This document shows positions 10,329 to 21,065 of a DNA stretch of 64,000 bases, in pieces. Every line of letters begins with the position of its first letter. Position 1 is the first letter of the stretch. The DNA comes from Bacteroides sp. (lineage in GTDB: Bacteria > Bacteroidota > Bacteroidia > Bacteroidales > Muribaculaceae), in the NCBI GenBank assembly GCA_014801955.1, contig JAAVDE010000041.1, positions 50,870 to 114,869 on the forward strand. Reading direction: 5' to 3'. A program made the position numbers and the translations under genes. The notes below the pieces were generated by a model that worked only from the letters and a program-made list of their open reading frames with translations, did not search any database and was not told the origin of the DNA.

Positions 10329-10837
10329 AGTTTACCTACTGCCCCGACTGCGGCTCGCGGCTCTCGGCCCGCGAGCTGGGCGACGAAGGTGCCGTTGCCT
10401 GGTGTGACCGCTGCGCCAAGCCCTGGTTCGAAGTCTTTCCAACGGCGACCATCGCCCTGGTCTATAACGACAGCGGCCAGGTTCTGCTGCTGCGCCAGAA
10501 CTATATCTCCACTCAGTTCCGCAACCTCGTTTCGGGCTATATTCAGCCCGGCGAGGACGCGGAAACGACCGCGCGCCGCGAAATTCTCGAAGAAACCGGC
10601 CTGGAGGTCGACCGGCTCGAATTGCGCATGACCCGCTGGTTTCCGAAAAAGGAGATGCTGATGATTGGCTTCTTTGCCCACGCCCTGCCTGACCAACAGC
10701 TGCGCCTATCGGCCGAGGTTGACGGAGCCGAGTGGGTCAACGCCTCCGAAATCCTCGGTCTGCTCCATGACTCCCCGACCTCGACCTCTCGCGCGCTGGC
10801 GCTCGAGTTCCTCGGCAGGTATCAGCCTGATTTTTGA
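10325..10837 (+). CDS. NUDIX hydrolase with N-terminal zinc ribbon
   Basis: CPDCGSRL...CDRC zinc ribbon and Nudix box GYIQPGEDAETTARREILEETGLE; ATGA overlap with the upstream gene. Confidence 0.88.
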   Translation: MKFTYCPDCGSRLSARELGDEGAVAWCDRCAKPWFEVFPTATIALVYNDSGQVLLLRQNYISTQFRNLVSGYIQPGEDAETTARREILEETGLEVDRLELRMTRWFPKKEMLMIGFFAHALPDQQLRLSAEVDGAEWVNASEILGLLHDSPTSTSRALALEFLGRYQPDF

Positions 10838-10921
10838 GATTTTGCAATCTCAAAAAATAATCGTAACTTTGCAGCGTTGATTTTAGAATTTAACACACAT
10901 CCCCACCCCCACACACTACTC

Positions 10922-11410
10922 ATGAAAAAACGTCTGCTATTCATTATGCTGCCCCTGCTCGCCGGCCTGTTCAACAGCTGCTCGGAGGAGGATGCCGCCT
11001 TGCAGTTTGAAACCGAAAGCGTCAGCGACTCCAAGAACGTTCAGATCGACTATCATTCTCCCGACCCCGGTTCCGTTGCCAAGCAATATTACATCACCGC
11101 CAACAGCAAGGCGAGCGAAATCAAAATCAAGTGTAAGAGCCACAACGCCATCTACTTCGACAGCAACGACCCCGGGCTCGCACTTGACCCGGCGGTACGC
11201 ACCTCGCAAACCGGCCACTGGACCGCACGCGTCAGCTCGCCAAACACCATAACCTTTACCTTTAACCGAGTCAACACCTCCGCCGAAACAGAAAACTTTG
11301 CCAGCGGATGGATAATGGTTTCGGCCAATAGCGACGACGAGGAGAAAGCCTCGACCTTCTTCAGCATCACGCGCCTGCTGCGCAGCGACGACCCGCTCGA
11401 CGAAATCTAA
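10922..11410 (+). CDS. Hypothetical lipoprotein
   Basis: MKKRLLFIMLPLLAGLFNSC lipobox; promoter TAACTTTG at 10864-10871. Confidence 0.6.
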   Translation: MKKRLLFIMLPLLAGLFNSCSEEDAALQFETESVSDSKNVQIDYHSPDPGSVAKQYYITANSKASEIKIKCKSHNAIYFDSNDPGLALDPAVRTSQTGHWTARVSSPNTITFTFNRVNTSAETENFASGWIMVSANSDDEEKASTFFSITRLLRSDDPLDEI

Positions 11411-12456
11411 TTGCGGGCGCCGAGCAGGCGGCGATAAATGGCTTCATAGTCCGTTACCATCCGCTTGACGGAATATTTTGCCTCAACATGCTCCCGGGCG
11501 CTGACCGCAAGGTTCAGCGCCTTGTCGTAGTTGTCCAACACCCGCGCAATGGCGTCGGCACAGCTGAGGGCGTCGCCATTGTCAAACGTTTCACACAGCC
11601 GCCCGCAATCGGCGACCTCCCACGGGCCCCCACCCTGAGGCACCACCAGCGGCAGCCCCGCGGCCATGCCCTCGGCCACCGTCAGGCCGAAGCCCTCGAA
11701 GCGCGCCGGGTGACACATCAAATCATAATCGGCCAGCTGCGCGTAGATTTCGCCGCGAGGCATGTTGCCGGTGAACCTGACGGCGTCGGCAACGCCCTTC
11801 GCTTCGGCCAGCCGGCGCAGCTTTTTCAGGTCCCTGCCCCCGCCGATAAACGTTGCCTCGACCTCATAGCCCCGACCGCGCAGAATGGCAACGGCCTCAA
11901 TCAGAATATCCTGACCTTTCTTGTCGCTAACGAGGCGCGACACCTGAACTATCCGCGCCGGCGAGTGCAGGCCGCCGGCAGGCCGCGGGCGAACGGCCTC
12001 GGTGTTTATGCCGTTGGTTACCACGCTGATTTTCGCTCCGGCAACTCGCGAGCGAACGTCGTCGGCAACGGCGTCGGAGATGGCCGCCATGTTGCTGCGC
12101 GCGGCATATGTCATCGGAACGTTCAGATCATGAACGGTGAAGAGCGTGCGCGACCTCATTACCCTCAGCAACCCGGTCAGCTTATGGAGATGCAGATGCA
12201 CGATGTCGGGCCGGCTGCGGAGCATATAGAGGTTAAGGCGCGCCATCAGCAGCAGCGGCGCCGCCCCCTGCTTGCGGTTAAAGCGAACAACCCTGACCGC
12301 GGGCAGCAGCGCACCGACAACGTTGGCATCCTCGCCGCGGTTAACAATCAGGATTTCGACCTCATGGCCGCGAGAGGTCTGCTCGTTGGCAATATCAACG
12401 AGCATCGTTTCCGCTCCGCCCGTCAGCATCTGGAAAATAACATGTACAATCTTCAT
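11407..12456 (-). CDS. Glycosyltransferase family 4 (GT-B)
   Basis: MKIVHVIFQMLTGGAETMLVDIANE start and EGFGLTVAEGMAAGLPLVVPQGGG C-terminal GT4 motif. Confidence 0.88.
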   Translation of the reverse strand: MKIVHVIFQMLTGGAETMLVDIANEQTSRGHEVEILIVNRGEDANVVGALLPAVRVVRFNRKQGAAPLLLMARLNLYMLRSRPDIVHLHLHKLTGLLRVMRSRTLFTVHDLNVPMTYAARSNMAAISDAVADDVRSRVAGAKISVVTNGINTEAVRPRPAGGLHSPARIVQVSRLVSDKKGQDILIEAVAILRGRGYEVEATFIGGGRDLKKLRRLAEAKGVADAVRFTGNMPRGEIYAQLADYDLMCHPARFEGFGLTVAEGMAAGLPLVVPQGGGPWEVADCGRLCETFDNGDALSCADAIARVLDNYDKALNLAVSAREHVEAKYSVKRMVTDYEAIYRRLLGARN

Positions 12457-12624
12457 AGCCCCAAAGTTACGAAAATTTTCCGACACCAACGGCGCTATCA
12501 TAATTTTTTTTACGGAATAATTGCTGCCGTTTCATGAAAATTATCTATATTTGCGGCTTCGACCCGAACATCTAAGCCAAACATAATCTAAAAGTTCCAT
12601 ATAATTAACCAATCATTTTGTGCA

Positions 12625-15600
12625 ATGAAGAAATTTTTACTCTTTGCAGTGATGGCTTCGGCCATGCTGGCCGGCAGCGCCATGCTTCCGGAACGCAGCA
12701 TCGGCTCAGGCCGTCAGATGAAGACGCTCGACCGCGAAACCGCGCGAGTGCAGCAGCGCAACGCAGTGCGCCGCGCAGCCGATGGCGATTCCGAAACCGC
12801 CATCGCCGTTCCGTTCACCCACACCCTGGGCAAGAACACCGAAGTCAACGACTATCTCATCATCGACGCCAACGGCGATGGCCGCACCTGGAAGCCGGGC
12901 GGCTTCACCTCCTACTCCGTTTGCATGGCTCCGAACTCAGCCGACGTTGACGCAGCCGACGACTGGATGATTTCGCCCGCCGTGCGCCTCGAGGCCGGCG
13001 TGTTCTACACCGTTTCCTACGAGGAGGACATGACCCTCAACAAAACCGAAGATAAGCTCGGCCTCTTCGCCGGCACCGAACGCTCGGCCGAAGGCATGAC
13101 CATCACCGTTATCGACGAACACGCCTATGGCTATACCAACAAGGTGTTCACCAAAAAGGAGACTCAGTTCTCCGTTGCCGAAACCGGCAACTACTATTTC
13201 GGTTTCCACTGCACTTCCGAAAAGGCCAACTCCGGCACTCCGAAGGTTTGCAACTTCTCGATCCAAGTGTGTGAGAACCCGGTCGTTGCCCCCGAAAAGT
13301 TCGTTGAAGTTCCGTTCACCCACACCCTGGGCAAGAACACCGAAGTCAACGACTACATCATCGTTGACGCCGACAACGACACCCGCACCTGGAAGCCGGG
13401 CGCCTTCACCGGCTACTCCGTTTGCATGAAGCCCACCGACGGGGAGGCAAACAATGACTGGCTCATTTCGTTGCCGGTTCATCTGCTCCCGGGCGTGAAC
13501 TATACTCTCAGCTATGAAGAAGGATTCACCCTCAGCTCGGGCAAAGAAGACATGCTCGGCATCTACTACGGCACGGAACCCGAGCCTGCAGCCCTGACGC
13601 TCCCGGTTGTTCCGGCCCACGCGATAACCGCCCGCGATTTCGCCGAGAAGAAAACCGACTTCACCGTTGCCAAGGAGGGCTACTACTATTTCGGCTTCCA
13701 CTGCACCTCCGAAACCGCCAACTCCGGCAATCTGAAAATCTGCAACTTCGCAATCAAGGAGAGCGCCGAAGATATTGTTCCGCCCGCAGCAGGCACACTC
13801 GAAGTTACGCCTGCCCCCCTGGGCGAGCTGAAAGCAACGGTTAAATACACCGCTCCGACCGTCAACGCCAACGGCGAACCGCTCTCGCAGCTCTCAAAGG
13901 TTATCATAACCACCAACTGGGCGTTCAAGACGGAGCTGACCGAAGTGGTTCCCGGCGGAGAATACACGATTGAGACCACCGACGTTTACAACAACGCCTA
14001 TAACCGCGTTGAAGCCGTTGCCTATCTCGGCGACGTTGCCGGCGAGGCAGCCCTGGTGACCGACCTGTTCTTCGGCATGGATAACCCCCGGCCGGTTACC
14101 GGCGTAAAGGCCGTTCTCTCCGATGATTTCAAAACCGTTACGCTCAGCTGGGAGCCCATCTCCGAGGTAGGCGAAAAGGGCGGCTATGTCGATGCGTCGA
14201 AAGCCGTCTACTACGTTTTCGACGCCTTCGGCTCATATTACGACCCCGCCCTCATCACCACCACCGAAACCTCGGCGACCTTCGACTACTCCGACGCCGA
14301 GGAGCAGGATTTCGTTGCCTTTCAGGTAACCGCCGGCATCGACGAAACCTACTACTCGCTCGACGCCAGCTCCAACATCGTTGTTATCGGCCGGCCCGAC
14401 GCCCTTCCTTTCCATGAAAGTTTCGCCGACGGCTACTACACTCAGATGTGGGTCGTTGACCCCGAAAGCCAGGGCCAGGTAATGAACGGCACCATCTGCG
14501 ACAACGAGCTGCAGACCAACACCGACGCCGACGAAGGCGTTGAGCCCGAATATCTGAACTCCCACGACGCCGACAACGGCTTCTTCCTCTTCATGCCTAT
14601 CGACGTCAACTCCTCCCACGGCTTCTACTCGGCCAAAATCAGCCTCGAAGGCGCCGAAAACCCGGTGTTTGAGTTCTGGTATCAGGGCAAAGGCAGCGTT
14701 CTCGACGCCAAGCTCGGCGTTGACGGCGGCGAAATGGAAACCATCAGCTCCATTGACCTCAAGGAAAATCCGACCGACGACTGGACCCTTGCGCGCATCG
14801 ACCTCACCCCCTACAAGTCGGCCAACTACATTCAGGTCGGCGTTATGGTCCGCGCTATCCACAACACCGACGACCAGACCTGGAGCGTGCCCTTCGATAA
14901 CCTGCGCGTCATTGACCTCAAAGACGAAGCGCTGCGCGTTTCGGTGGCCGCCATCCCCGACGCGGTTAAGTCAGGCGAGGAACTGCCCGTTTGCCTGACC
15001 GTTGAAAACATCGGCCGCAACGCCCTGACCTCGGCCCGCATCGCAGTCAGCGCCGACACCCTTGAGCTCGAGCCGATTGCAATCGAAAGCCTCGCGCCCG
15101 GCGCCATAGCAACGGCCAAGGCCACGATTGCCACCTCGGTGCTGTCGCCCGACGCCATCCATGTCGTTGCCTCGGCCATGACCAACGCCGAAACCGCCGC
15201 ATTCACTATCGAAAAAGATGTTACCATCCAATTCCCGGCTCTGCCTTATCCTACCGATATATATGAAGCCATGACCTCCGACGGCTTCGTCCGTGGCGTT
15301 TATCTCGCCTGGGAAAAACCTGAGTTTATCGAGCTCACCAAACCCAAAGTTATCAACGAAGACTTCGAAAACTCCGACTATGAACCCTTCACCTATTCCG
15401 ACTTCGCCGGATTCAAGTTCGTTGACATCGACGGCAAGGCAAACTATACGTTCCTCGACGACGTCAACAACCCCTACCGCACTCAGCCGATGGCCTATCA
15501 GCTCTTCTCGCCCGAGGCCTCAGGCATGCCCCAGGAGAATCTGGCCGACTGCCCGACCCACAGCGGCAACACCATGCTGGTTGCCTGGTCAAACAACGGC

Positions 15601-16329
15601 CAGAACGCCAATCTGCTCATCTCGCCCGAGCTGACCGGCAAGGCTCAGACCATCTCCTTCTGGGCCCGCGGCTTCACTGTGGCCTCCGGCCTGAACGAAA
15701 CGTTCTCCGTTTGGGTTTCCGACACCGACACCGAAGTCAAGTCCTTCACCCAGCTCCACGAAGTCGAGAACTATCCCGAAAACGGCATCGTTCCCGAAGA
15801 GTGGACCGAGTTCAAGGTAACCGTTCCCGAAGGCACCAAGTATTTCGGTATTCTCCACGATTCCTATGATTCCTACGCCCTGTTCATCGACGACATTACC
15901 TTTAAGGCCGCAGGCGTTCTGCCCTCCGACACCAAGCTGACGGGCTACAACGTATATTGCGACGGTAAACTGCTTCCTGACATGCCAACCGACAGCCAGT
16001 GTATTTTCCACGATCCCGGCGAAAACGGCATTTACAACTACCGCGTGTCGGCACTCTATAACTATGGTGAATCGCGAGCCTCGGAACCTTATGTCGCTAA
16101 CTTCCATCGCGTATCTATTGCCGAAATCGAAGGCACGGGAATCACCATGAAGTGCGAAAATCGCGTTCTGACCGTTAACGCTCCCGAAGGCACGGCCATC
16201 AACGTTATCGACATCGCAGGCCGCATCATCGCCTCCGGCACCACGAGCCTCAGCGCGGCAGTGCCCGCCTCCGACGCAGTCGTGTTGGTAACCGTTGGCT
16301 CCCACGTTGTCAAAGCCCTCGTTAAATAA
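12625..16329 (+). CDS. Large secreted protein with duplicated choice-of-anchor J/cleaved-adhesin-like domains, fibronectin-like segments and T9SS-like C-terminus
   Basis: Signal peptide; repeated VPFTHTLGKNTEVNDY(L/I)I module; further jelly-roll region near 15350-15920; C-terminal ...HVVKALVK. Confidence 0.75.
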   Translation: MKKFLLFAVMASAMLAGSAMLPERSIGSGRQMKTLDRETARVQQRNAVRRAADGDSETAIAVPFTHTLGKNTEVNDYLIIDANGDGRTWKPGGFTSYSVCMAPNSADVDAADDWMISPAVRLEAGVFYTVSYEEDMTLNKTEDKLGLFAGTERSAEGMTITVIDEHAYGYTNKVFTKKETQFSVAETGNYYFGFHCTSEKANSGTPKVCNFSIQVCENPVVAPEKFVEVPFTHTLGKNTEVNDYIIVDADNDTRTWKPGAFTGYSVCMKPTDGEANNDWLISLPVHLLPGVNYTLSYEEGFTLSSGKEDMLGIYYGTEPEPAALTLPVVPAHAITARDFAEKKTDFTVAKEGYYYFGFHCTSETANSGNLKICNFAIKESAEDIVPPAAGTLEVTPAPLGELKATVKYTAPTVNANGEPLSQLSKVIITTNWAFKTELTEVVPGGEYTIETTDVYNNAYNRVEAVAYLGDVAGEAALVTDLFFGMDNPRPVTGVKAVLSDDFKTVTLSWEPISEVGEKGGYVDASKAVYYVFDAFGSYYDPALITTTETSATFDYSDAEEQDFVAFQVTAGIDETYYSLDASSNIVVIGRPDALPFHESFADGYYTQMWVVDPESQGQVMNGTICDNELQTNTDADEGVEPEYLNSHDADNGFFLFMPIDVNSSHGFYSAKISLEGAENPVFEFWYQGKGSVLDAKLGVDGGEMETISSIDLKENPTDDWTLARIDLTPYKSANYIQVGVMVRAIHNTDDQTWSVPFDNLRVIDLKDEALRVSVAAIPDAVKSGEELPVCLTVENIGRNALTSARIAVSADTLELEPIAIESLAPGAIATAKATIATSVLSPDAIHVVASAMTNAETAAFTIEKDVTIQFPALPYPTDIYEAMTSDGFVRGVYLAWEKPEFIELTKPKVINEDFENSDYEPFTYSDFAGFKFVDIDGKANYTFLDDVNNPYRTQPMAYQLFSPEASGMPQENLADCPTHSGNTMLVAWSNNGQNANLLISPELTGKAQTISFWARGFTVASGLNETFSVWVSDTDTEVKSFTQLHEVENYPENGIVPEEWTEFKVTVPEGTKYFGILHDSYDSYALFIDDITFKAAGVLPSDTKLTGYNVYCDGKLLPDMPTDSQCIFHDPGENGIYNYRVSALYNYGESRASEPYVANFHRVSIAEIEGTGITMKCENRVLTVNAPEGTAINVIDIAGRIIASGTTSLSAAVPASDAVVLVTVGSHVVKALVK

Positions 16330-16349
16330 CCCTACCCTATCCAAATCAA

Positions 16350-16390
16350 AACAGGCCGCATCTTTCTTTCAGATGCGGCCTGTTCATTTT
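16350..16390 (+). terminator. Rho-independent terminator
   Basis: AACAGGCCGCATCT-ttctttc-AGATGCGGCCTGTT perfect stem. Confidence 0.85.
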
Positions 16391-16426
16391 CAAGTTTCGG
16401 GAATTTTGCGTAACTTTGCCGTTGCT

Positions 16427-17197
16427 ATGGATTTTTTTCTTTTTCAACCACATAATTTCCAGGTATTTCTCTGGATTATGGCCGCGACGGCAGTCGTCGT
16501 GTTTCTGGCCCTGCTGAAAATCGAGGCCGGCTATGGTATTGCCTACACTCCCAAGTGGGGCCCGTCTGTCAACAATAAGCTCGGCTGGGTGCTGATGGAA
16601 GCCCCGGTGTTCATCATCATGCTGATTCTCTGCCTGGCGTCGCCGCGCCGTACCGAGGCCGCCCCGCTGGCAATGTTTCTGATTTTCGAGCTGCACTATT
16701 TCCAGCGCTCGTTCATCTTTCCGCTGATGATGAAAGGCAAGAGCCGCATGCCTCTGGCAATTATGCTGATGGGCATGCTCTTCAACTCGCTCAACGCCCT
16801 GATGCAGGGCGGGTGGATTTTCTTTGTCAGCGCCCCGGACCGCTATCCGGCTTCGTGGCTCGGTTCGTGGCAGTTCATCCTGGGAACCATCGTGTTCTTC
16901 TGGGGCATGGCCACCAACCTCCACAGCGACCACATTATCCGCAACCTGCGCAAGCCGGGCGACACGCGCCACTACCTTCCGCGCGGAGGCATGTTTCGCT
17001 TCGTAACCTCGGCCAACTACCTGGGCGAACTGATGGAATGGGTTGGCTTCGCAATCCTGACCTGGAGCTGGTCAGGCGCCGTGTTCGCGCTCTGGACCTT
17101 TGCCAACCTCGCCCCGCGCGCACTGAAAATCAACGCGCGCTATAACCGCGAATTCGGCCCGCTGAACCAAAAGGCCATAATTCCGTTTATCTTTTAG
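16427..17197 (+). CDS. 3-oxo-5-alpha-steroid 4-dehydrogenase-like / DUF1295 membrane protein
   Basis: Multi-TM; C-terminal GGMFRFVTSANYLGELMEWVGFAILTWS motif typical of the steroid-reductase family. Confidence 0.8.
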   Translation: MDFFLFQPHNFQVFLWIMAATAVVVFLALLKIEAGYGIAYTPKWGPSVNNKLGWVLMEAPVFIIMLILCLASPRRTEAAPLAMFLIFELHYFQRSFIFPLMMKGKSRMPLAIMLMGMLFNSLNALMQGGWIFFVSAPDRYPASWLGSWQFILGTIVFFWGMATNLHSDHIIRNLRKPGDTRHYLPRGGMFRFVTSANYLGELMEWVGFAILTWSWSGAVFALWTFANLAPRALKINARYNREFGPLNQKAIIPFIF

Positions 17198-17234
17198 GAA
17201 TAATCCGCTGAAATCAATTTAATTGCAAATAATT

Positions 17235-17738
17235 ATGAAGAAACTGCTATCACTGTTGCTGCTAACCCTCGCCGTTAGCTTCGGAGCCTGCGCCCAGGCT
17301 CCCTCTCCCGGCATTCCCGACGGAACCGCCGCCCCTAACTTCACCCTGCCCGACGCCCAAGGCAAGGAAATCAGCCTGTCGGACCTCAAGGGCAAATGGG
17401 TAGTTCTGGACTTTTGGGGCTCATGGTGCCGCTGGTGCATCAAAGGCTTCCCCCAGATGAAAGAAAACTACGCCAAGCTGGGCGACAAGGTTGCCTTTGT
17501 CGGCGTTGCCTGCCGCGACTCCAAAGAAAACTGGCTCAAGGCCCTCGACCAATATAAGCTCCCCTGGATTAACCTCTGGGCCAACGACGACAACCTGAAA
17601 AAAATCTCTGCCGACTACTCGCTGCGCGGCTTCCCGACCAAGCTCATCATCGACCCCGCAGGCAAAGTGCGCAACACGACCATCGGCGAAGACCCCGCCT
17701 TCTACGACACCCTCAACTCTCTCATCTCCGGCAAATAA
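17235..17738 (+). CDS. TlpA/AhpC-TSA-like thioredoxin-fold protein
   Basis: Signal peptide/lipobox; APNFTLPDAQGKEISLSDLKGKWVVLDFWGSWCRWC active-site CxxC. Confidence 0.88.
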   Translation: MKKLLSLLLLTLAVSFGACAQAPSPGIPDGTAAPNFTLPDAQGKEISLSDLKGKWVVLDFWGSWCRWCIKGFPQMKENYAKLGDKVAFVGVACRDSKENWLKALDQYKLPWINLWANDDNLKKISADYSLRGFPTKLIIDPAGKVRNTTIGEDPAFYDTLNSLISGK

Positions 17739-17761
17739 TCCCCTCCCGAACCGACCCCAAC

Positions 17762-17812
17762 AACCGGAGGTAAACACCCGCAAGCGGCGTTTACCCCCGG
17801 TTTCACTTTCCC
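17762..17812 (+). terminator. Likely Rho-independent terminator
   Basis: aaccggaggtaaac ... gtttacccccggtt stem-loop after the TlpA-like gene. Confidence 0.6.
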
Positions 17813-17908
17813 GATATTACAATTTCATCACAAACCCGCCTAAAATTTTGGCTGACACGAGAAAAATGCCTAACTTTGGGCATTTCACGTTTTCAACATT
17901 ATCGTATT

Positions 17909-20900
17909 ATGAGTAAGAGTATTATGATTAAAGGACTTTGCGGATATTCGTTTCGTATGTTTATGGTTGTGCTCTTGGTCATCTGCACATTCACGCCGGG
18001 CATAGCTTCGCCCAGAAAGAGCCGAACTATTGAGCTTCATGTTGTTGATGCGGAAACTAAAAAGCCGTTAATGGCAAGAGTTACGATTTTTCGATATACC
18101 GACACGATTACCAAACGGGCTGAACAGGTCGGCGATGCGCTTATCGGTGTTGACGGAGTTGCTCAGGTCCGGCTGCGTACTCCAATTCAAGCAGGCGAGC
18201 GATATAGAGTTCATACACTTCCGGTCAGCAAATATACCTATGTTGCCGGAGTAAAAAAGCCGACTATTGCCCGCTATTACCATGTTTCAATTGACCCATT
18301 CAATATCCCGGACGATTTCGGAGACGTAGTCGTTTTCCCCGTTATTGAGGCGAAGAAACTTTCCCCGGAGGAATTGGCACTCGCCCGAGAGTATAATAAA
18401 CGTACACCCTACGACGATTACGGCGATGAGGAGGCTGATGATTCCGAAGTTGAGGGAACGGGGAAGATGCTCAACGAGGTAACGGTTTCGGCTACGAAGA
18501 TTGAGTTTTATCAAAAGGGAGATACGTTGATTTATAATGCCGACGCATTTAAGTTGGGAGAGGGAGCCACACTCGACGCTCTGCTGGCAAAAATGCCGGG
18601 CATTGAGCTGCGAAGCGGGGGCGTTATTTACTGCAACGGTCGCAGGCTGGAGCGGTTGCTGATTAATGGCCGAAATCTTTTTAATGGCCGCAACGAACTG
18701 ATGCTGGAGAATATAGCCGCTTATACTATCAAGGATATTGCCGTCTACGACAAGCGAGGACGAATCTCGGAGCTTATGGGTCGCAACACCGGCGATTCAA
18801 ATTATGTTATGGACGTTAGGCTGAAACGCGAGTATTCGATGGGCGGAACGCTCAACGCCGAGGCCGGATATGGAACAAAGAACCGCTACACGGGGAAATT
18901 GTTTGGAATGTGGTATTCGGACTTCGTTGCGCTGAACGCCTATGGGAACATGAATAATCTGTCGAACGACAAAATGCCCGGCGCCAAGGATGATTTCACG
19001 GTCGAGGATATTCACAACCGCCCCGGAGAGATGACTACCAAGGCCGGGGGCCTGAGCTATAATGCAAAGCAGTTTCGCGGGCAGTGGGAGCTGTCGGGGA
19101 GCGTCGACGTTAAGGACCGCAACGTTATTGACCGGCGCCAAAGCCAGCAGGAGTCGTTTTATCAGGCAGGTAATATTTTCGACTACTCATGGGCCGACGC
19201 AAACCGCCGCGATTTCTCGGTTGCCACCCAACATAATTTCTTTACCAAGCTCGGCTCGCGGGCCATTCTGGAGATTAAGCCGTCGTATAGCTACGGCAAC
19301 GAACGCCGGAGCAGCAACAGCGTTTCCGGCCAGTTCCGGCGCGAAATGGAGGGGCTGACCGCGGGCAACATCGAGGATTCCTTCAAGTCGCGCGCCGAGG
19401 AGCAAACGGAAGCCGACTCGGCTGCGATTAACCGCCGCGTTAATGAAGCGGCGTCGTTCAAGAAGGTTCATCGGGCAAAGCTGGTCGTTTCGTCGAACAT
19501 AAAGGTGTTCGACATCGGTGCGCAGCCTTCGATGCTGACCGTCGGGGCCTCGGGGGATTACAGCGGCAACCGGGGCGACTCCTTTCAGCGCTACCGCTAT
19601 AACTTCGGCGACCCGGAGCAGGCTCCGCTGCTGTCTCATCTATATCACCGCAATCGGCCCGACGACCGCAAGGCGGTTTCGGCCTGGGCGGGGCTAACGA
19701 CGTTTTTGGATTTTCTGCGTATTTTCATTCCCGTCAACTATACGTTTGACCACGAGGAAATCAAGCATCATTCGTCGGCCTACCTGCTGAGTTCGCTGAA
19801 TGACTACGACGCCATTGAATGGCCTCTGGATTCGGTTCCACCGGCCGATGTTTATCAACCGGTGATTGACCCCTCGCAGGGCTATGAAAGCCGCGAGGTC
19901 ATAACCTCACACCGCATCGACGCCTTCATGAACCAGTCGATGGCCTATTTCCCCAAACCGGATTCGCGCTATGGGTTCAGCGTGGTTCCGGGCGCATCGG
20001 TGACGTTCAAGCATAGCAGCTATGAGTATTTCACCAACGGAGAGCAGCAGCATATAAATCGCACCACCGCTTTGCCCCGCCTGAGCCTTGCGTTCGGAGT
20101 TGAGCGGCGGCAGTCGTGGAAACATAGCATCGGCGCAGACTGGTCGCTATCCGACAGTCCGCTCTACCAGTTCGTTAACCGTCCGTCCGACGGCCTGACG
20201 CACTATATCGGCAATAACGAGGTTAAAAACAGCGGACAGCTGACGCTGCGCTACTCCTACTATCTCAGAAAGCCCAGGATTCAACACGACGTTGACGCCA
20301 GGTATATCCGCCGGACCAATTCGCTGGTGCTGACCAGCGCCTTCGACCGGCAAACAGGCGAAACATTCTGGATGCCACGCTATGCGGGCGGCAATTTCGA
20401 CATAATAGCTTCTTATCGGCTGTTCAGCTATCTGGACCGCGACCGCCGCTGGTCGATTTCGTCAAAAACACAGTTGCGCATGGACCGCACCTCGGACTTC
20501 TCAACGTCGTTCAACAGCGGCGACGTCGACCTGACGGCCGAAACCGCGCAGTATAGCATTCACCGCTACACGGCCGAAGAAAACCTCAGAATCAGCTGGC
20601 GAAAGGGAGTGGCGGACCTCAGTGCGTTTGCCGACGTTAAATTCAACCGCTACACCGGCGAGCGCGATAATTTCATTCCGTTCAACTCCCAAATCTACAA
20701 CTACGGAGCAACGGCGACGCTTTCGCTGCCCAAGGGGTGGAGCGTTCAAACCGACATGACCGTTTATACCCGCCGCGGATTCCTCGATTCGCGCGCCAAC
20801 ACGACCGACTTCGTTTGGAATGCCCGCCTGGCCAAGTCGATTCTCAGCGGCTCGCTGACCTTCATCATCGACGGCTACGACATTCTTAATCAGCTGAGCA

Positions 20901-21053
20901 ACAATAACCTACACGGTCAACGCGCAGGCCCGCACTGTTGTGACGACCAACGTTCTGCCGTCGTATTTCCTGATGAGGGTGGTCTATCGCTTCCACCGGG
21001 GGCCGAAAGTTCAGGTTCAGCAACTCGACAGAGGAACGACCATCAACCTCTGA
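17909..21053 (+). CDS. TonB-dependent-receptor-like outer membrane beta-barrel protein, apparently frameshifted near the 3' end
   Basis: Signal peptide, CarboxypepD_reg-like N-terminus, plug-like region (LNEVTVSATKIEFYQKGDTLIYNADAFKLGEGATLDALLAKMPGI), barrel. A +1 frame change near 20905-20910 restores YTVNAQARTVVTTNVLPSYFLMRVVYRFHRGPKVQVQQLDRGTTINL*. Confidence 0.8.
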
Positions 21054-21065
21054 CAACCCCTGCCG

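Noticed and set aside
11488-12537. 349-aa plus-strand ORF opposite the glycosyltransferase
   Set aside because: Antisense artefact; no start context or recognisable domain
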